From positions 24,490,001 to 24,554,000 of the forward strand of contig NC_046679.1 in the NCBI RefSeq assembly GCF_009870125.1: 64,000 nt of DNA, given 5' to 3'. A program made the translations under genes and the position numbers. Of the stretch, positions 49,401 through 59,699 are shown piece after piece (position 1 is the first letter of the stretch; each line of letters opens with the position of its first letter). The notes under the pieces were generated by a model. It was given only the letters and a program-made list of their open reading frames with translations. It was not told where the DNA came from and did not search any database. Source of the DNA: Drosophila pseudoobscura (lineage: Eukaryota > Arthropoda > Insecta > Diptera > Drosophilidae).

Positions 49401-51540
49401 GCCATTACGAAGTCACCGAGCTGCTGGTCAAGCACGGGGCGAATGTGAATGTCTCCGATCTGTGGAAGTTTACGCCGCTCCACGAGGCCGCCGCCAAAGG
49501 GAAGTACGACATTTGCAAGCTGCTGCTAAAGCACGGCGCAGATCCCATGAAAAAGAACCGTGACGGCGCCACCCCCGCGGATCTTGTGAAGGAATCCGAT
49601 CACGACGTGGCCGAACTGCTGCGCGGCCCATCCGCTCTGCTGGATGCCGCCAAAAAGGGAAATCTGGCGCGTGTCCAGCGACTGGTCACAGCCGAGACGA
49701 TCAACTGTCGCGATGCCCAGGGCAGAAACTCGACGCCACTGCATCTCGCCGCTGGCTACAATAATTTCGAGTGCGCCGAGTATCTGCTGGAGAATGGGGC
49801 CGATGTGAATGCCCAGGACAAGGGGGGACTGATACCCCTGCACAATGCCAGCTCCTACGGACATCTGGACATTGCTGCCTTGCTGATCAAGCACAAGACA
49901 GTGGTGAATGCCACCGACAAGTGGGGCTTTACGCCGTTGCACGAGGCCGCCCAGAAGGGACGAACGCAGCTGTGCTCCCTGCTGCTGGCCCATGGCGCCG
50001 ATGCCTATATGAAGAACCAGGAGGGACAAACCCCCATAGAGCTGGCCACCGCCGAGGATGTCAAGTGTCTGCTGCAGGATGCCATGGCTACGTCGCTTAG
50101 TCAGCAGGGACTCAGCGCTTCCACGCTATCTCTGGCTGGGTGTTCCCCCTCGCCGGAGGCAGGAGGATGTGCTGCTGCGGCTGCGGCTGCTTCACCAGCT
50201 GCTGTGGCATCCACAGGCGCCTCCTCCTCGGGTATGCTCTCGCCAACGACAGAGACTGTTTTGCTGCCAACAGGTGCCTCAATGACCCTCAGTGTGCCTG
50301 TGCCCCTGCCGCTGGCCAGTTGTACGCGCATCAGCCCCGCCCAGGGCGCCGAAGCCAATGGCGCTGAGTCCTCCGCCACGGAGGATCTAATACCAGACGC
50401 AGAGTCGATTACGAATGTCTCGGGTTTCTTGAGCAGCCAGCAGTTGAATCATTTGATCGAGCTGTTTGAACGCGAACAAATCACGCTAGACATACTGGCG
50501 GAGATGGGACACGATGATCTCAAGCAGGTGGGGGTGTCCGCCTATGGATTCCGGCATAAGATACTCAAGGGGATTGCCCAGCTAAGAGCCACCACAGGTA
50601 AGGATCACAATCTCCTCTCTCTTTGTATGATTAACTCCATTTGTAATCCCTTTTAGGCATTGGAAACAATGTGAATCTGTGCACATTGCTGGTGGATTTA
50701 CTGCCGGACGACAAGGAGTTTGTGGCCGTCGAGGAGGAGATGCAAGCCACAATACGCGAGCATCGGGACAATGGCCAGTCGGGCGGCTACTTTACGCGCT
50801 ACAACATTATAAGGGTATGTCTGTCTTCAAACGATTTTCGGTGCGTATTTCTCAACTCTTTTTCTTCCCCATTTGTTTCAGGTGCAAAAGGTCCAGAATC
50901 GCAAGCTGTGGGAGCGCTATGCCCATCGACGACATGAGATTGCCGAGGAGAACTTTGTGCAGTCCAACGAGCGCATGCTCTTCCACGGCAGCCCCTTCAT
51001 CAATGCAATTGTCCAGCGGGGCTTTGATGAGCGTCATGCGTATATTGGTGGTATGTTTGGTGCGGGCATTTATTTTGCAGAGCATAGCTCGAAGAGTAAT
51101 CAGTATGTGTATGGCATTGGCGGTGGCATTGGTTGTCCCTCGCACAAGGACAAGTCCTGCTATGTGTGTCCCAGGTGGGTGTTTAGATCTCTTTAAACGT
51201 TCTTTCTTTTATCTATAAAAAAAAATCTATACGCTTTCCAGACAACTGCTGCTGTGTCGCGTGGCTTTGGGAAAGTCCTTTTTGCAATATAGTGCCATGA
51301 AGATGGCTCATGCCCCACCAGGCCATCATTCGGTGGTGGGACGTCCCTCAGCAGGGGGCCTGCATTACGCCGAATATGTGGTCTATCGGGGTGAACAGGT
51401 AAGGAATAGTGCAGACTCAAATTAAATGGAAACCATGCTTTAATTTACTTCTTTTCCCGTAGTCTTATCCAGAGTACTTGATAACCTACCAAATCGTCAA
51501 GCCCGATGACAGCAATAGTGGGACGGAGGAAACAAGATGA
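43415..51540 (+). CDS. Tnks: Tankyrase (poly-ADP-ribose polymerase)
   Basis: Tankyrase binds clients through ankyrin clusters and PARsylates them, notably Axin in Wnt signalling; it acts in the cytoplasm. Seven exons (43415-43607, 47850-48632, 48690-50597, 50657-50814, 50882-51174, 51242-51398, 51463-51540) give 1189 residues, close to the fly protein I remember. Five ankyrin clusters fill residues about 20-815, with the repeated [11 protein letters not shown]..., [14 protein letters not shown] and TPLHEAA patterns. A Ser/Ala/Thr-rich linker follows, then a SAM domain ([20 protein letters not shown]) and the PARP domain. The PARP domain has catalytic H in HGSPF, Y in GAGIYFAEH and E in [12 protein letters not shown], with the CHCC zinc site [12 protein letters not shown]. 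Intron 1 is 4.2 kb. The stop is a UGA followed by U, and the same frame stays open beyond it. Confidence 0.97.
43608..47849 (+). other. Tankyrase intron 1
   Basis: 4.2 kb. No nested gene is supported. It contains a pyrimidine-rich TCTC tract (43966-44020), a GGGGCTTTGGGG direct repeat (44856-44880) and several fragments of the form GTATACCCTGG (44107) that may be decayed transposon DNA. Confidence 0.5.
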
Positions 51541-51543
51541 TGG

Positions 51544-52551
51544 ATGCCCTCTGTTGGCTCCACGCCTACAACAACGTCACCAGCATTGCAGCAACAGCAG
51601 CCACCACAGCTGCCAATGCCACCAGTGGCAGCAGCACCACCACCTCCTGCACCACCACAACCACAACAACAGCAGACCTCAGCTCCAGTTGCCAAGAGAC
51701 GGCCCAGGCATGCCAAGCAGACCCTTCAATTGCAATACCAGCACTACCAGCCCCAACAGCAGAAGCAGCAACACTCCTCGATGGGAGTGACCACCACCCA
51801 GCCGGCGCCCGCTGGCGTCTTTACGCACAACACTAGCAACAATAATAATGCTAGCAATACAAACAGCAGCAACAGCAACAACAATAACAATGATATGTCG
51901 CCCATCTCGAACAGCAACAGTTACTCCTCGGTGGACACCAATCAGACGCTGCTCAATTCGTTGGCCAACCAGCAGCGTGGCAATCGTCAGAGGCAACAGC
52001 AACAGCAGCAGCAGCCACAGCGCAGCCCAAAATATAGTCAATTTATGATCATCACACCCGCCGTCTCCATTGATCGCGACTTTGAGTACGAATCGCATTT
52101 GGATTATGAGGATTTCGCCAATGCCGCCCACAACAATGGGAATCTGTTTCGTTTGGGCCTGCGGCGTAGCGACAGCAGCAATAGCGGAGACAGCGGCCAC
52201 AGCAGCGACAGCAGCAGCTTTCGCTCCAACTACAATCAGTACTTGCATCACAGTCGCCAGCATTTGCTGTCCAAGGGGAATGGCAACGGCAACGGCGGTG
52301 GTGGCCATCACTTCTATACGTTCTCCTCGTCCTGGCGCTGGTGCAGCCTACTGTGCGCGGCCATGCGTTGCTTTGGGGCTGGCGGTGGTGGTGCAGGGAA
52401 CGGGAATGCTCCGTATAGCAGTTCCTTGCAGCACCATCGCCTGAGGCGCTGCTCGTCGTACAATGCGGAGAATGCCTACGAGCATTTTGCGGCACCGTTC
52501 AAGCCGCGCAAGACGCGCGACCATATGAACAACATTACGTACGAGTTGTGA
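51544..52551 (+). CDS. Downstream open frame in phase with tankyrase, 335 codons
   Basis: After the tankyrase UGA (51538-51540) and one TGG codon, the same frame is open for 335 more codons to TGA at 52549. Residues 1-60 are Pro/Gln-rich, 95-120 are poly-Asn and Ser, and about 150-160 are poly-Gln. The second half looks like real protein: FMIITPAVSIDRDFEYESHL, then acidic and aromatic residues, LFRLGLRRSDSSNSGDSGHS, a Cys/Trp cluster WRWCSLLCAAMRCFG, and a basic terminus ending NNITYEL. I recognise no domain. The first ATG is in a poor context (TGG before it). It could be a stop-codon read-through extension, the second cistron of a dicistronic mRNA, or a separate gene; sequence alone cannot choose. 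Confidence 0.7.
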   Translation: MPSVGSTPTTTSPALQQQQPPQLPMPPVAAAPPPPAPPQPQQQQTSAPVAKRRPRHAKQTLQLQYQHYQPQQQKQQHSSMGVTTTQPAPAGVFTHNTSNNNNASNTNSSNSNNNNNDMSPISNSNSYSSVDTNQTLLNSLANQQRGNRQRQQQQQQQPQRSPKYSQFMIITPAVSIDRDFEYESHLDYEDFANAAHNNGNLFRLGLRRSDSSNSGDSGHSSDSSSFRSNYNQYLHHSRQHLLSKGNGNGNGGGGHHFYTFSSSWRWCSLLCAAMRCFGAGGGGAGNGNAPYSSSLQHHRLRRCSSYNAENAYEHFAAPFKPRKTRDHMNNITYEL

Positions 52552-53095
52552 CGGTGGTCCGCCGTTGACGTTGTGGTTAATGATCTCTTTGTCTTTGTTG
52601 GCCTACTCCTAACTCTACTGCTCTTTAGACTTTTATTACAATTACTAGCTGTAGCCCATAGATGTCGTCGTCTACTGTACTGTGTGTCGTCTCTCTCGTC
52701 TCTTCTCGTTGTTTATTCAAATATTCTATTATAATATTATAAAATAAGGAGAGCCGATCGGTTGGAATAATCAAAATTGGAGCCACAGTTTTCGATGGTG
52801 ATTTTAATTCGAATTACAAAGCAAAAACGTAACGATAAAACGATGAATAAAGCCCTAAACCCTAAACCCCTCCCTCTTGACGGTGATTGCATTACATTAC
52901 AGTAAAATTACAATTAAATTGCGCTCGAGCGTTTATTTAAGTGTTTAAGCTTAGTTAATTTAAACAAGATTAAAACTCCAATTAAATTTAAATATACAAA
53001 ATACATATACATCATAAAAAAAGTGTATTTTTAATGGAGTATCTTCCTCTTTATTTTATAGAAAAGTATAGCGTAACGTGGACTTGTAATCTTTA
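52552..53095. other. Convergent 3' UTR region
   Basis: 3' flank shared by the plus-strand frame ending at 52551 and the minus-strand gene ending at 53098. AATAAA at 52846 serves the plus strand. TTTATT at 53050-53055 is an AATAAA for the minus strand. A CCCTAAACCCTAAACCCC string sits at 52853. Confidence 0.5.
53050..53055 (-). terminator. Poly(A) signal of the DUF4780-like gene
   Basis: AATAAA on the minus strand, 43 bp past the stop codon. Confidence 0.5.
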
Positions 53096-53097
53096 TC

Positions 53098-54213
53098 TTA
53101 ATTATCGCTTATTTTCGGTATATCCACATACCACATAGCGTTCTCCCCGCCATCTCCATCGCCGGAATGATCCGCTTCTAGACGACATGGTAGCTGTCCA
53201 AAGCGGTAGCTCATTTTCATGCCGTTCTTCTGCAGCAGCTCGAGCGCCTGTTGCTGCAGACCAAGGGTGATCGATCTTCCCCCTCCTTTGGTGTTGCTGC
53301 ACTTCAGCAGGATCCATGCGTCGGAGTCCAGGTCGCTGTTCTGCTTTCGTAGCAGACGGACTGCAGCCTGCACCTTCTGTTCTGCGGCGTCCGGTATCTC
53401 TATCGTGACTATCTTCATGCTGGGAAGATCATCCATTGGGCAGGTGCGGAGCTGCACCTTGCCGATCCCACAGACCTTTGGGACCGTCAGCTCCAGCCAC
53501 TGCTTGGATCTGTCGTCGCGGCATTTCACAACGATCAGGCCAGTCTTGAAGTGGATGCCATCAAAGTTAATGCTGTGGGAGCTGCCTTTCAGCATCTCAT
53601 CGACCAACTCTTTCTCCACTATCGCCGCCTCATTTTTGGTGAGGAGTCTTAGCGGGTATCTAGTGGCCAGGATGGCCATATCAGTGGGTCCACGACCCTC
53701 TCGTGCCTTTTTGGCTCGTTTTGGGGCAACAGTGGTCGCCTGGCTTGGAATTTTCCGCTTGAGGCCGCCTTTCACAGCAGGAGGAGCCACAGTTGTCTTC
53801 TTTTTAGACGCGGCCTTTTGATAGCCATTGGGGTTTATGGCCCGCATCCTCGCTTCTTTCGGTAGCATTCCCTCCCTTAGGTAACGATTGTAACGTTTGA
53901 GTGCCTTTTTTTTTAGACCCTTCGTAAGTGGATCGCCGACACCACCAGGTTGTGCAGCTCGGTTGATCTTCTGAGCCGCCTCTTCTTTATCTTCTACTTC
54001 TTGCTTTATTATAATATTTGTTTTTATATTTTGATTTGACATAGAAATTCCCACGAGTGTAGGGGTGAAGAGGTCCACCGTGTCATAGCCCCCGCTAACA
54101 CGGCAAGTCCTGAAGTACTCAACGAGTCGGACAGGTATCGCTGAGGCTCCGCGTGGATACAGTCCGGCTATTTCCCCCTGACTGCAAACCAAGCCAATGG
54201 GCACGGGTCGCAT
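53098..54213 (-). CDS. DUF4780-like protein
   Basis: From the ATG at 54213 the frame gives 371 residues; a second ATG at 54042 (MSNQNIKTNI) gives 314 and may be the real start. The N-terminal half is basic and lysine-rich (KKKALKRYNRYLREG; GGLKRKIPSQ; PKRAKKAREGRGP), like a nuclear localisation or nucleic-acid-binding region. The C-terminal half matches my memory of DUF4780: AAIVEKELVDEML, the FDGIHFKTGLIVVKCRDDRS block, DDLPSMKIVTIEIPD, and later RSITLGLQQQALELL. DUF4780 proteins are abundant in insects and some sit in non-LTR elements. Upstream, to about 54420, the sequence is compact and GC-rich as in a LINE leader, but no reverse transcriptase, poly-A tail or target-site duplication is seen. 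It may be a host gene or a domesticated ORF1. The frame is intact. Confidence 0.65.
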   Translation of the reverse strand: MRPVPIGLVCSQGEIAGLYPRGASAIPVRLVEYFRTCRVSGGYDTVDLFTPTLVGISMSNQNIKTNIIIKQEVEDKEEAAQKINRAAQPGGVGDPLTKGLKKKALKRYNRYLREGMLPKEARMRAINPNGYQKAASKKKTTVAPPAVKGGLKRKIPSQATTVAPKRAKKAREGRGPTDMAILATRYPLRLLTKNEAAIVEKELVDEMLKGSSHSINFDGIHFKTGLIVVKCRDDRSKQWLELTVPKVCGIGKVQLRTCPMDDLPSMKIVTIEIPDAAEQKVQAAVRLLRKQNSDLDSDAWILLKCSNTKGGGRSITLGLQQQALELLQKNGMKMSYRFGQLPCRLEADHSGDGDGGENAMWYVDIPKISDN

Positions 54214-54429
54214 AACACCCTGGCTTTGGGGGACCACCAACCATGCCCACCCCGCACTACACTATGCCGCACCATTGTATGCGGTGGATGCTAACACAGA
54301 TTCGTGGCAGGATGGACTTAGCCAGACCCTTTCTGTGTGTCCAGCACACAGAAAACTGGAGGTCTGTTGCCTAGCCGACACCCTCGAAGAGGGTTCAGTT
54401 GGGGGATTTTTGTCGGCCAATTAAAGGAT

Positions 54430-56180
54430 AGAAAATAAGAACTAAAATTCAACTAAAATCACTATAAATACAATCCACATAGAGAGATAGAGAGCGATTA
54501 CGTGGTATGGGATCAACCACGGGAATTTTTTTGTTTACTTGCATTCTGGTCTTTGAAAATTGTGGAAGAAATAATTAAAATAATTGATCGACTAATTTCC
54601 GACTGTCTCATTTGAATATTTACGCTTCCTTTTAGCAGAAGGAGTACATTTTAGTTAATAAAACGACGATTCTCGCGTGTTTCTACCGACCGCAACTTCC
54701 TGTTGCAGCAGCCAGCTTTTGGCCATCAACTGCGCTGCGGTTGACGGTAATTTGCAACTGTCAAACCGGCTGTCAGGCTAAGTTGCGCCTAAAAATGCTT
54801 CAAAATGCAACAGCCACCGCAAAGCCGCAGCCGCAGCCGTAGCCGGAGCCGCAGCGGAAGAGTAATGATGATGAATGCTAAAATACGCAAATATCTTTCT
54901 TTTGGCCACGCACACAGACACATTTCACTGTCAAAAATGCCGGCCAAGTGCAGCTATAAACCATTTTGGGTGCCATGCCCGCCGCCACTCGAGGCCAAGG
55001 AGCTGCCGCCGAGAAGCGCATTTATTTTTATTTTTGTTGTTGCCACTTATGTTGCCCCGCGTTTGCCGATTTCTCAAGTCTTACTCCGGCCTCTTTTTTG
55101 GTCTGTTTTTCGGCAACATATGCAAGTAATTTGATTAAATTATATAATTACAGGGCCAGAGACAGACATGAGATGCGAAGACGGTCTTGACTTTGACGAA
55201 CAGCAGCACGCAAAATGCGAGAGAGAGAGACAGACCATTCCATTGCCATGACCAAGCCACATTTTGGGTTAACGTTGAAGCAAAAGCTCGTTGTGTGCGA
55301 CACTCTCTGCAGGCCGGGACTAGTGCAATTTGTATTTTCAAACAACGACAAATAAGCACTGGGCACGGCCTACATCAGGTGACGTTTTAATGCTCCAACT
55401 GTACTGCACTCCACTCCACTCCACTCCTTTCTCTCTCTGTCTTTCTCCGCATTTGTGGCACTTTCAGTGGGCAATATCAATAAGAGGCACCGGCAGCAGC
55501 AGCACCAACAGCAGGGGTCCAAGAAGAATGTCCAAATGCCATATAAACACTGTAATTATAACCGCATAGCACCTATGGGAGAGGCTGTAATTTAATTAAG
55601 AAATATAGACACATTAATAAAAAGACGTGGAAACGAGACGAGCAGCTGGAGGCGATGGCAGAAGGAACGGCAGAGGCGAGGAGACAGCACCTTGGGGCCA
55701 CCACCCAGCGTGTCCAAATAGAGGAGTGTTGTCCACCGAACTGCACTGCTCATGCTTCAATCGGGGATAGCTTCCCATGGCATTCCCATGCCCAATGCCA
55801 TCTTCTAGTTTGCATCTCGCATGTCTGTACATTCCTTTAATAACAAGTCCGCTGATAATAACAGCGTTGATGAGGCGTTGCACCGCGCATTACATCAATC
55901 ACACATCCTACATTTATGCCTGGCTATGCAACTTTACCATAGGTGCATTAGGTGGACCAGCAGCTTACTCAGGTTCGTATCAGTCGAGTACTAGAGTCAA
56001 TTTCTTACCCAAAATTTGTTCTCCTCTAGGTTGAAAAAAGAGCAGAACTGGCCCACATCTTTCTTTAGAAAAGCCTACAAGTGGAAGAGTTTATACAACA
56101 TAAATTAAAGAATACATATATTTACAAGGAAATAATACATATACAAATTTCGGTTCACAAGCTGCGCTTCAGGACTTTGC
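54430..56180. other. Non-coding region
   Basis: No supportable gene. A short repeat of CGCAGCCGTAGCCGGAGCC type near 54828-54853 creates an Arg/Ser-rich frame that I reject. A CTCCACTCCACTCCACTCC run lies at 55410-55428. Confidence 0.45.
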
Positions 56181-56197
56181 CTGAAATATTTTTCTAA

Positions 56198-56397
56198 ATT
56201 TTAGGATGATTCATTTTTGGGAACATTAACTTTCTTCCCGTCAGCTGCGGGAGTCCTGAGTCCAAACCCTTTTTTGCCAATACTTCCAAATATAAATTTA
56301 AAAAAATAGATGATTTTATTTGCAACAACTGTAGATTGACGCGGGGTCTCAGTGCTGGACAATGTGGTATCGATGGTTCTATTGATAGTACGCGCAT
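56198..56397 (-). other. Possible small exon or gene relic
   Basis: On the minus strand a frame without ATG runs to TAA at 56205, ending TPAADGKKVNVPKNESS. Its start region carries ATCGATACC and CCAGCACTGAG, which look like housekeeping promoter pieces. It could be an alternative last exon of the MADF gene or a decayed small gene; coincidence is also possible. Confidence 0.2.
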
Positions 56398-56834
56398 TTT
56401 TTCAAACCGTTGTCAAGCGCTCTTTTGCGTCTCTTGAATGAAGTCAACTTTCCTTAAGTCATCTTTAGAGATAAGGCGAATTTGCTTGTCGGAATATAAA
56501 TTGTTCCATGTCTTTGATTTCGAAGATCGAACAAACATAGTTATCCACAGTCGAATTCTCGTCGATCGAACAACCCACCTTTACCATCAGTGACAGAATT
56601 CCTGCTCCTAGGACCAACTGTCGTCGTTTATAAAAGTCTATATATTTTATATATATTTATCAATAGCGTAACATATTTGCACATTACAAGTATAGTTCGG
56701 CTCCACCAAGTGAGTGTCTTGGAAGTATTATGTTAAATAGGGATTCGCTCTTGTAGAAACCCACTTATGCACATTTCTTCGAAGGGTATCTGATTAGCTA
56801 CAACCCGTATTTAAAAACAAAAATAATACTAATT

Positions 56835-57987
56835 CTAGTCTTCGACTTCTGATTCACTGCAATGAACAGCCTCTTCCGTGGGAATCACCTTCTGACTACC
56901 GATCGTGCTTTGAACCAGCTCGCGGGTGAACTTCTGTACCAAAAGCAAGGCAGTAGGTAGCGGCAATTCGGAGAGGGAGTGGGCCATGAACTCGCCGAAG
57001 CCATGGAACTTCGCATACGCATTGGAAGTTGTGGATGCTGATAATTCAGGGGGTGTAGGCACTGTCGGGGGGTAGGTTCTCGACTCATCTGCTCTCCGCT
57101 TGGCTGTTGGCTCCTCCTCCACTTGCTCGACTTCCTTCTCTTCGGGAGCTTGACGTTTGGCGGCTGCGGTGACTTTACTGATGACAAGCTCCTGCTGGCG
57201 GCTCGGTAAGCTGTAGCTCCTGCCATTGGTGGCATTGTTGCCACGGTAGCTCTTTGTCGGATAGCTGCCATCATCCGATGAGGTGATCGGAATGCTAAAA
57301 GAAGGCAGACTGGGTGATCACTGAGCTCTCGGGCTCGAATCGGATTTTGGCACTCACGTCAGCACTGTGGTCACTGGCATCGTTTGCTCGTGGTCAAACT
57401 CATCCTCATCCATCTCATCCTTGATGCTCATAACCTGCCCATTACTGTCGCTCATGCCCCCCTCCGCCTCGTAGGCCTCATCGCCTGCCTTGGACGTGTT
57501 CTTAAAGCTGCGTCGGCTACGGATGTGATTGGCCAGGAAGTGAAGGCTCTCGAACTGAGGCCATTGCGAGTACTGCGCGCTCAGGCCACCACTCTCGATG
57601 CGACGCTTCTCAATGTTGTAGCGGTTCCGCAAGTTCAGCATACGCTCCTTCAGAACGGAAACTAGGGGAATTACAAACCGATATTAGTCTTTGTTCGCAG
57701 CGATCACTGGAGTCCTCCTCCTCACCATCGTAGCCGAGCTTGTGCGAGATTTGCAGCCATTGTTGGGCCACGTACGGTTTGTCCTTGTAGCGTTTGGACG
57801 AGCGGTCGTACAGGACAGGCCGAGAGCGAAACTCACGGATTAGGCCAACATCGAATTCCCCCGTCTGGGCATACGAGGCGCGAGGCCGTCCGCGACCCTT
57901 TGGCGCCAAAGCTGGAAGCTTCAAGACGTGATCCATTGGCACCTGCGAAAGTTCTTCCATTTTGATGTTCATTTGATCCATATACAT
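56835..57987 (-). CDS. MADF-BESS-type DNA-binding protein
   Basis: Three exons (57726-57987, 57358-57661, 56835-57294) join in frame to 341 residues. An AT-hook-like KGRGRPRAS lies at residues 30-38. The MADF domain (Myb/SANT-like, DNA-binding) spans about 45-135: GLIREFRSRPVLYD, the WLQISHKLGYD helix, LKERMLNLRNRY and WPQFESLHFL. An acidic linker (DEMDEDEFDHE) follows, and the C-terminus has an alpha-helical BESS-like segment (FMAHSLSELPLPTALLLVQKF) that would mediate protein contacts. It is probably a nuclear transcriptional regulator; I cannot name the orthologue. A non-coding first exon ends at 58696 (GTGAGT donor) and joins at the TTTATAG acceptor just before the ATG; its ATG (58720) opens only a short upstream frame. 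Confidence 0.88.
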
Positions 57988-58695
57988 TATTTTCTATAAA
58001 TTATAATTTAATATTTTCAATTAATTCTTAATTTTTTTTTGTAATTTTAGAACTAAAAGTGCCCGCAGTACAATTAAAACTGGATCTGCTCCAACTACTT
58101 TATTAATGAAAAAAAACAACAAATAGGAGAAGGAATAGGAATAAAGAAAGTACAAATTCCAAGAAGGGAAGATCAAGCTTTATCCCTATATTAAAAGTTA
58201 ACTATAATTTCATTAGTTTTCCAAACTTTGGCTTTTATATTATAATGCAAACAGTAAAATAAAAAGAAAAAGTAAAACGGCAGCAGCGCAGTGGCAGTAT
58301 AATAAACAGCGCAGTAGCAGCACTAGCAGCAGAGACCGCAGCCGCAGCAACAGCAATAAAAACACAGCCAGCGAATGAATACCGTAAAAAATATCAAACA
58401 CAAAAAAAAAACAACAAGAAAAATTCAACGGAAATGCTGCTGGCGGCGACGGCGACTTTGCTTTGCAACTGCAAAGCCAGCCGCATTAAGTGGAATTTTT
58501 TTTGTATAAAAAAGGCAAACTTTAAATCAACAAATTACGGAAAAATATAAAACACAAAGTAAACTAAACAAAAAAAAAACTATAATTAAAATAAATACTT
58601 AATGAGCCACACATAATTTTCGGCCGAACATTCTTCGCACTGTTTACGTTTTAATTATATTTCTTCTTAATTTATTTTTATAGATTTGTACTCAC
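57988..58695 (-). other. Probable 5' UTR intron of the MADF gene
   Basis: Very A/T-rich, with (CAG)n-like interruptions at 58277-58350. Bounded by GTGAGT at 58695 and TTTATAG at about 57994 on the minus strand. No coding sequence. Confidence 0.5.
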
Positions 58696-59068
58696 CTCGA
58701 ACCTCGAACGATTTTCCCATATATTTATTTTTATGTACGCTATGTGTGTGTGTGTGTAAGCGCGCGCTCTTTCTCTCTCTATAATATATTCAAATTGTTG
58801 TTACTTTAAAAAATCAATACGAACGTAAATAAATTAATTAAGGAATGGCTGTGGCGGCGGTCAGAGGCGTGGAAGGAAGCAAACAAAATAAAAACCAACG
58901 CTCTGGTCCGGTCTCACGCTCTTGCTCTCTCCCTCTCTCTCTGCATCTGCCACTCTTTACGCTACCTTCCACTCACTCACACACAACCAGTCGCAGCGAG
59001 AATATTTTTTAAGTGAATTTGTTTTTATATTTTATGAATAACGAATGAAGAGGAGGTACAGCTGCAAA

Positions 59069-59088
59069 CATCGATAGTACTATCGATA
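59069..59088. promoter_or_regulatory. Paired DREs at the MADF gene promoter
   Basis: CATCGATA (59069-59076) and a perfect TATCGATA (59081-59088), separated by four bases, lie about 370 bp upstream of the first-exon donor of the MADF gene. This is the expected place for its TATA-less promoter; the pair also fits a BEAF-32 dual CGATA site. Confidence 0.6.
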
Positions 59089-59397
59089 GCGTCGTCACAG
59101 CTCGTTTCATGTAGAATATTTTGACATTCAAGTTTATTTTTATTTTTGTTTTTATTTTATGGAGAAAATGAACGGAGAGAGAGAGACAAGCCACACACAC
59201 TCACAAATACACACACACACACAATCACCCAGCAGATAGGCATCTCTAGGCAGAGATGCCACCGTGTCTTGACTGGCTCGATCGTGATTGACAAAAACTG
59301 CCACGCTCAGAAATAATAGTTTTTACCATAGAGGTTTTTATTATTTTATTTAAGGCTTTCGTTGATTTTAGCACTGGTTAACACATTAATCATTTAA

Positions 59398-59652
59398 TTC
59401 ATTGGTTTTATATCGACGATTATAAAATTATCGATATTGATTGCGTTATTGATTAAAAATAAATACCAACGATTTTATATCGATGATTATAAAAATATCG
59501 ATATTGATTGTGTTATTGATTAAAAATTAATACCAATGGTTTTATATCGATGATTATCAAATTATCGATATTGATTGTGTTATTGATGAATAATTAATAC
59601 CAATGGTTTTATATCGATGATTATAAAATTATCGATATTGATTGTTATTGAC
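59398..59652. repeat. 67-bp tandem array with a DRE in every unit
   Basis: 3.8 copies of an AT-rich 67-bp unit. Perfect TATCGATA palindromes lie at 59429, 59496, 59563 and 59630, exactly 67 bp apart. Each unit has a second TATCGAT (TATCGACG in the first) about 17-20 bp before it. The units differ at a few bases. Next to it (59665-59690) are reversed motif-6 sites (AATATACC, AATACCG). Confidence 0.9.
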
Positions 59653-59699
59653 TATTTTTTAATTTTTAAATATACCAAAAAATACCGAAAAATACTCGA

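Noticed and set aside
51679-52311. 210-codon minus-strand frame rich in Val/Ala/Ile
   Set aside because: Antisense to CAG/AAC-rich repeats of the downstream tankyrase-phase frame; composition is explained by the repeats.
52853-52870. CCCTAAACCCTAAACCCC, telomere-like
   Set aside because: Drosophila telomeres do not use this repeat and only two units exist; chance.
53219-53821. 200-codon plus-strand frame
   Set aside because: Antisense shadow of the DUF4780-like gene.
54805-55134. Arg/Ser-repeat frame (SR-like)
   Set aside because: Created by a short CGCAGCCGGAGC-type repeat; the rest is without similarity or splice context.
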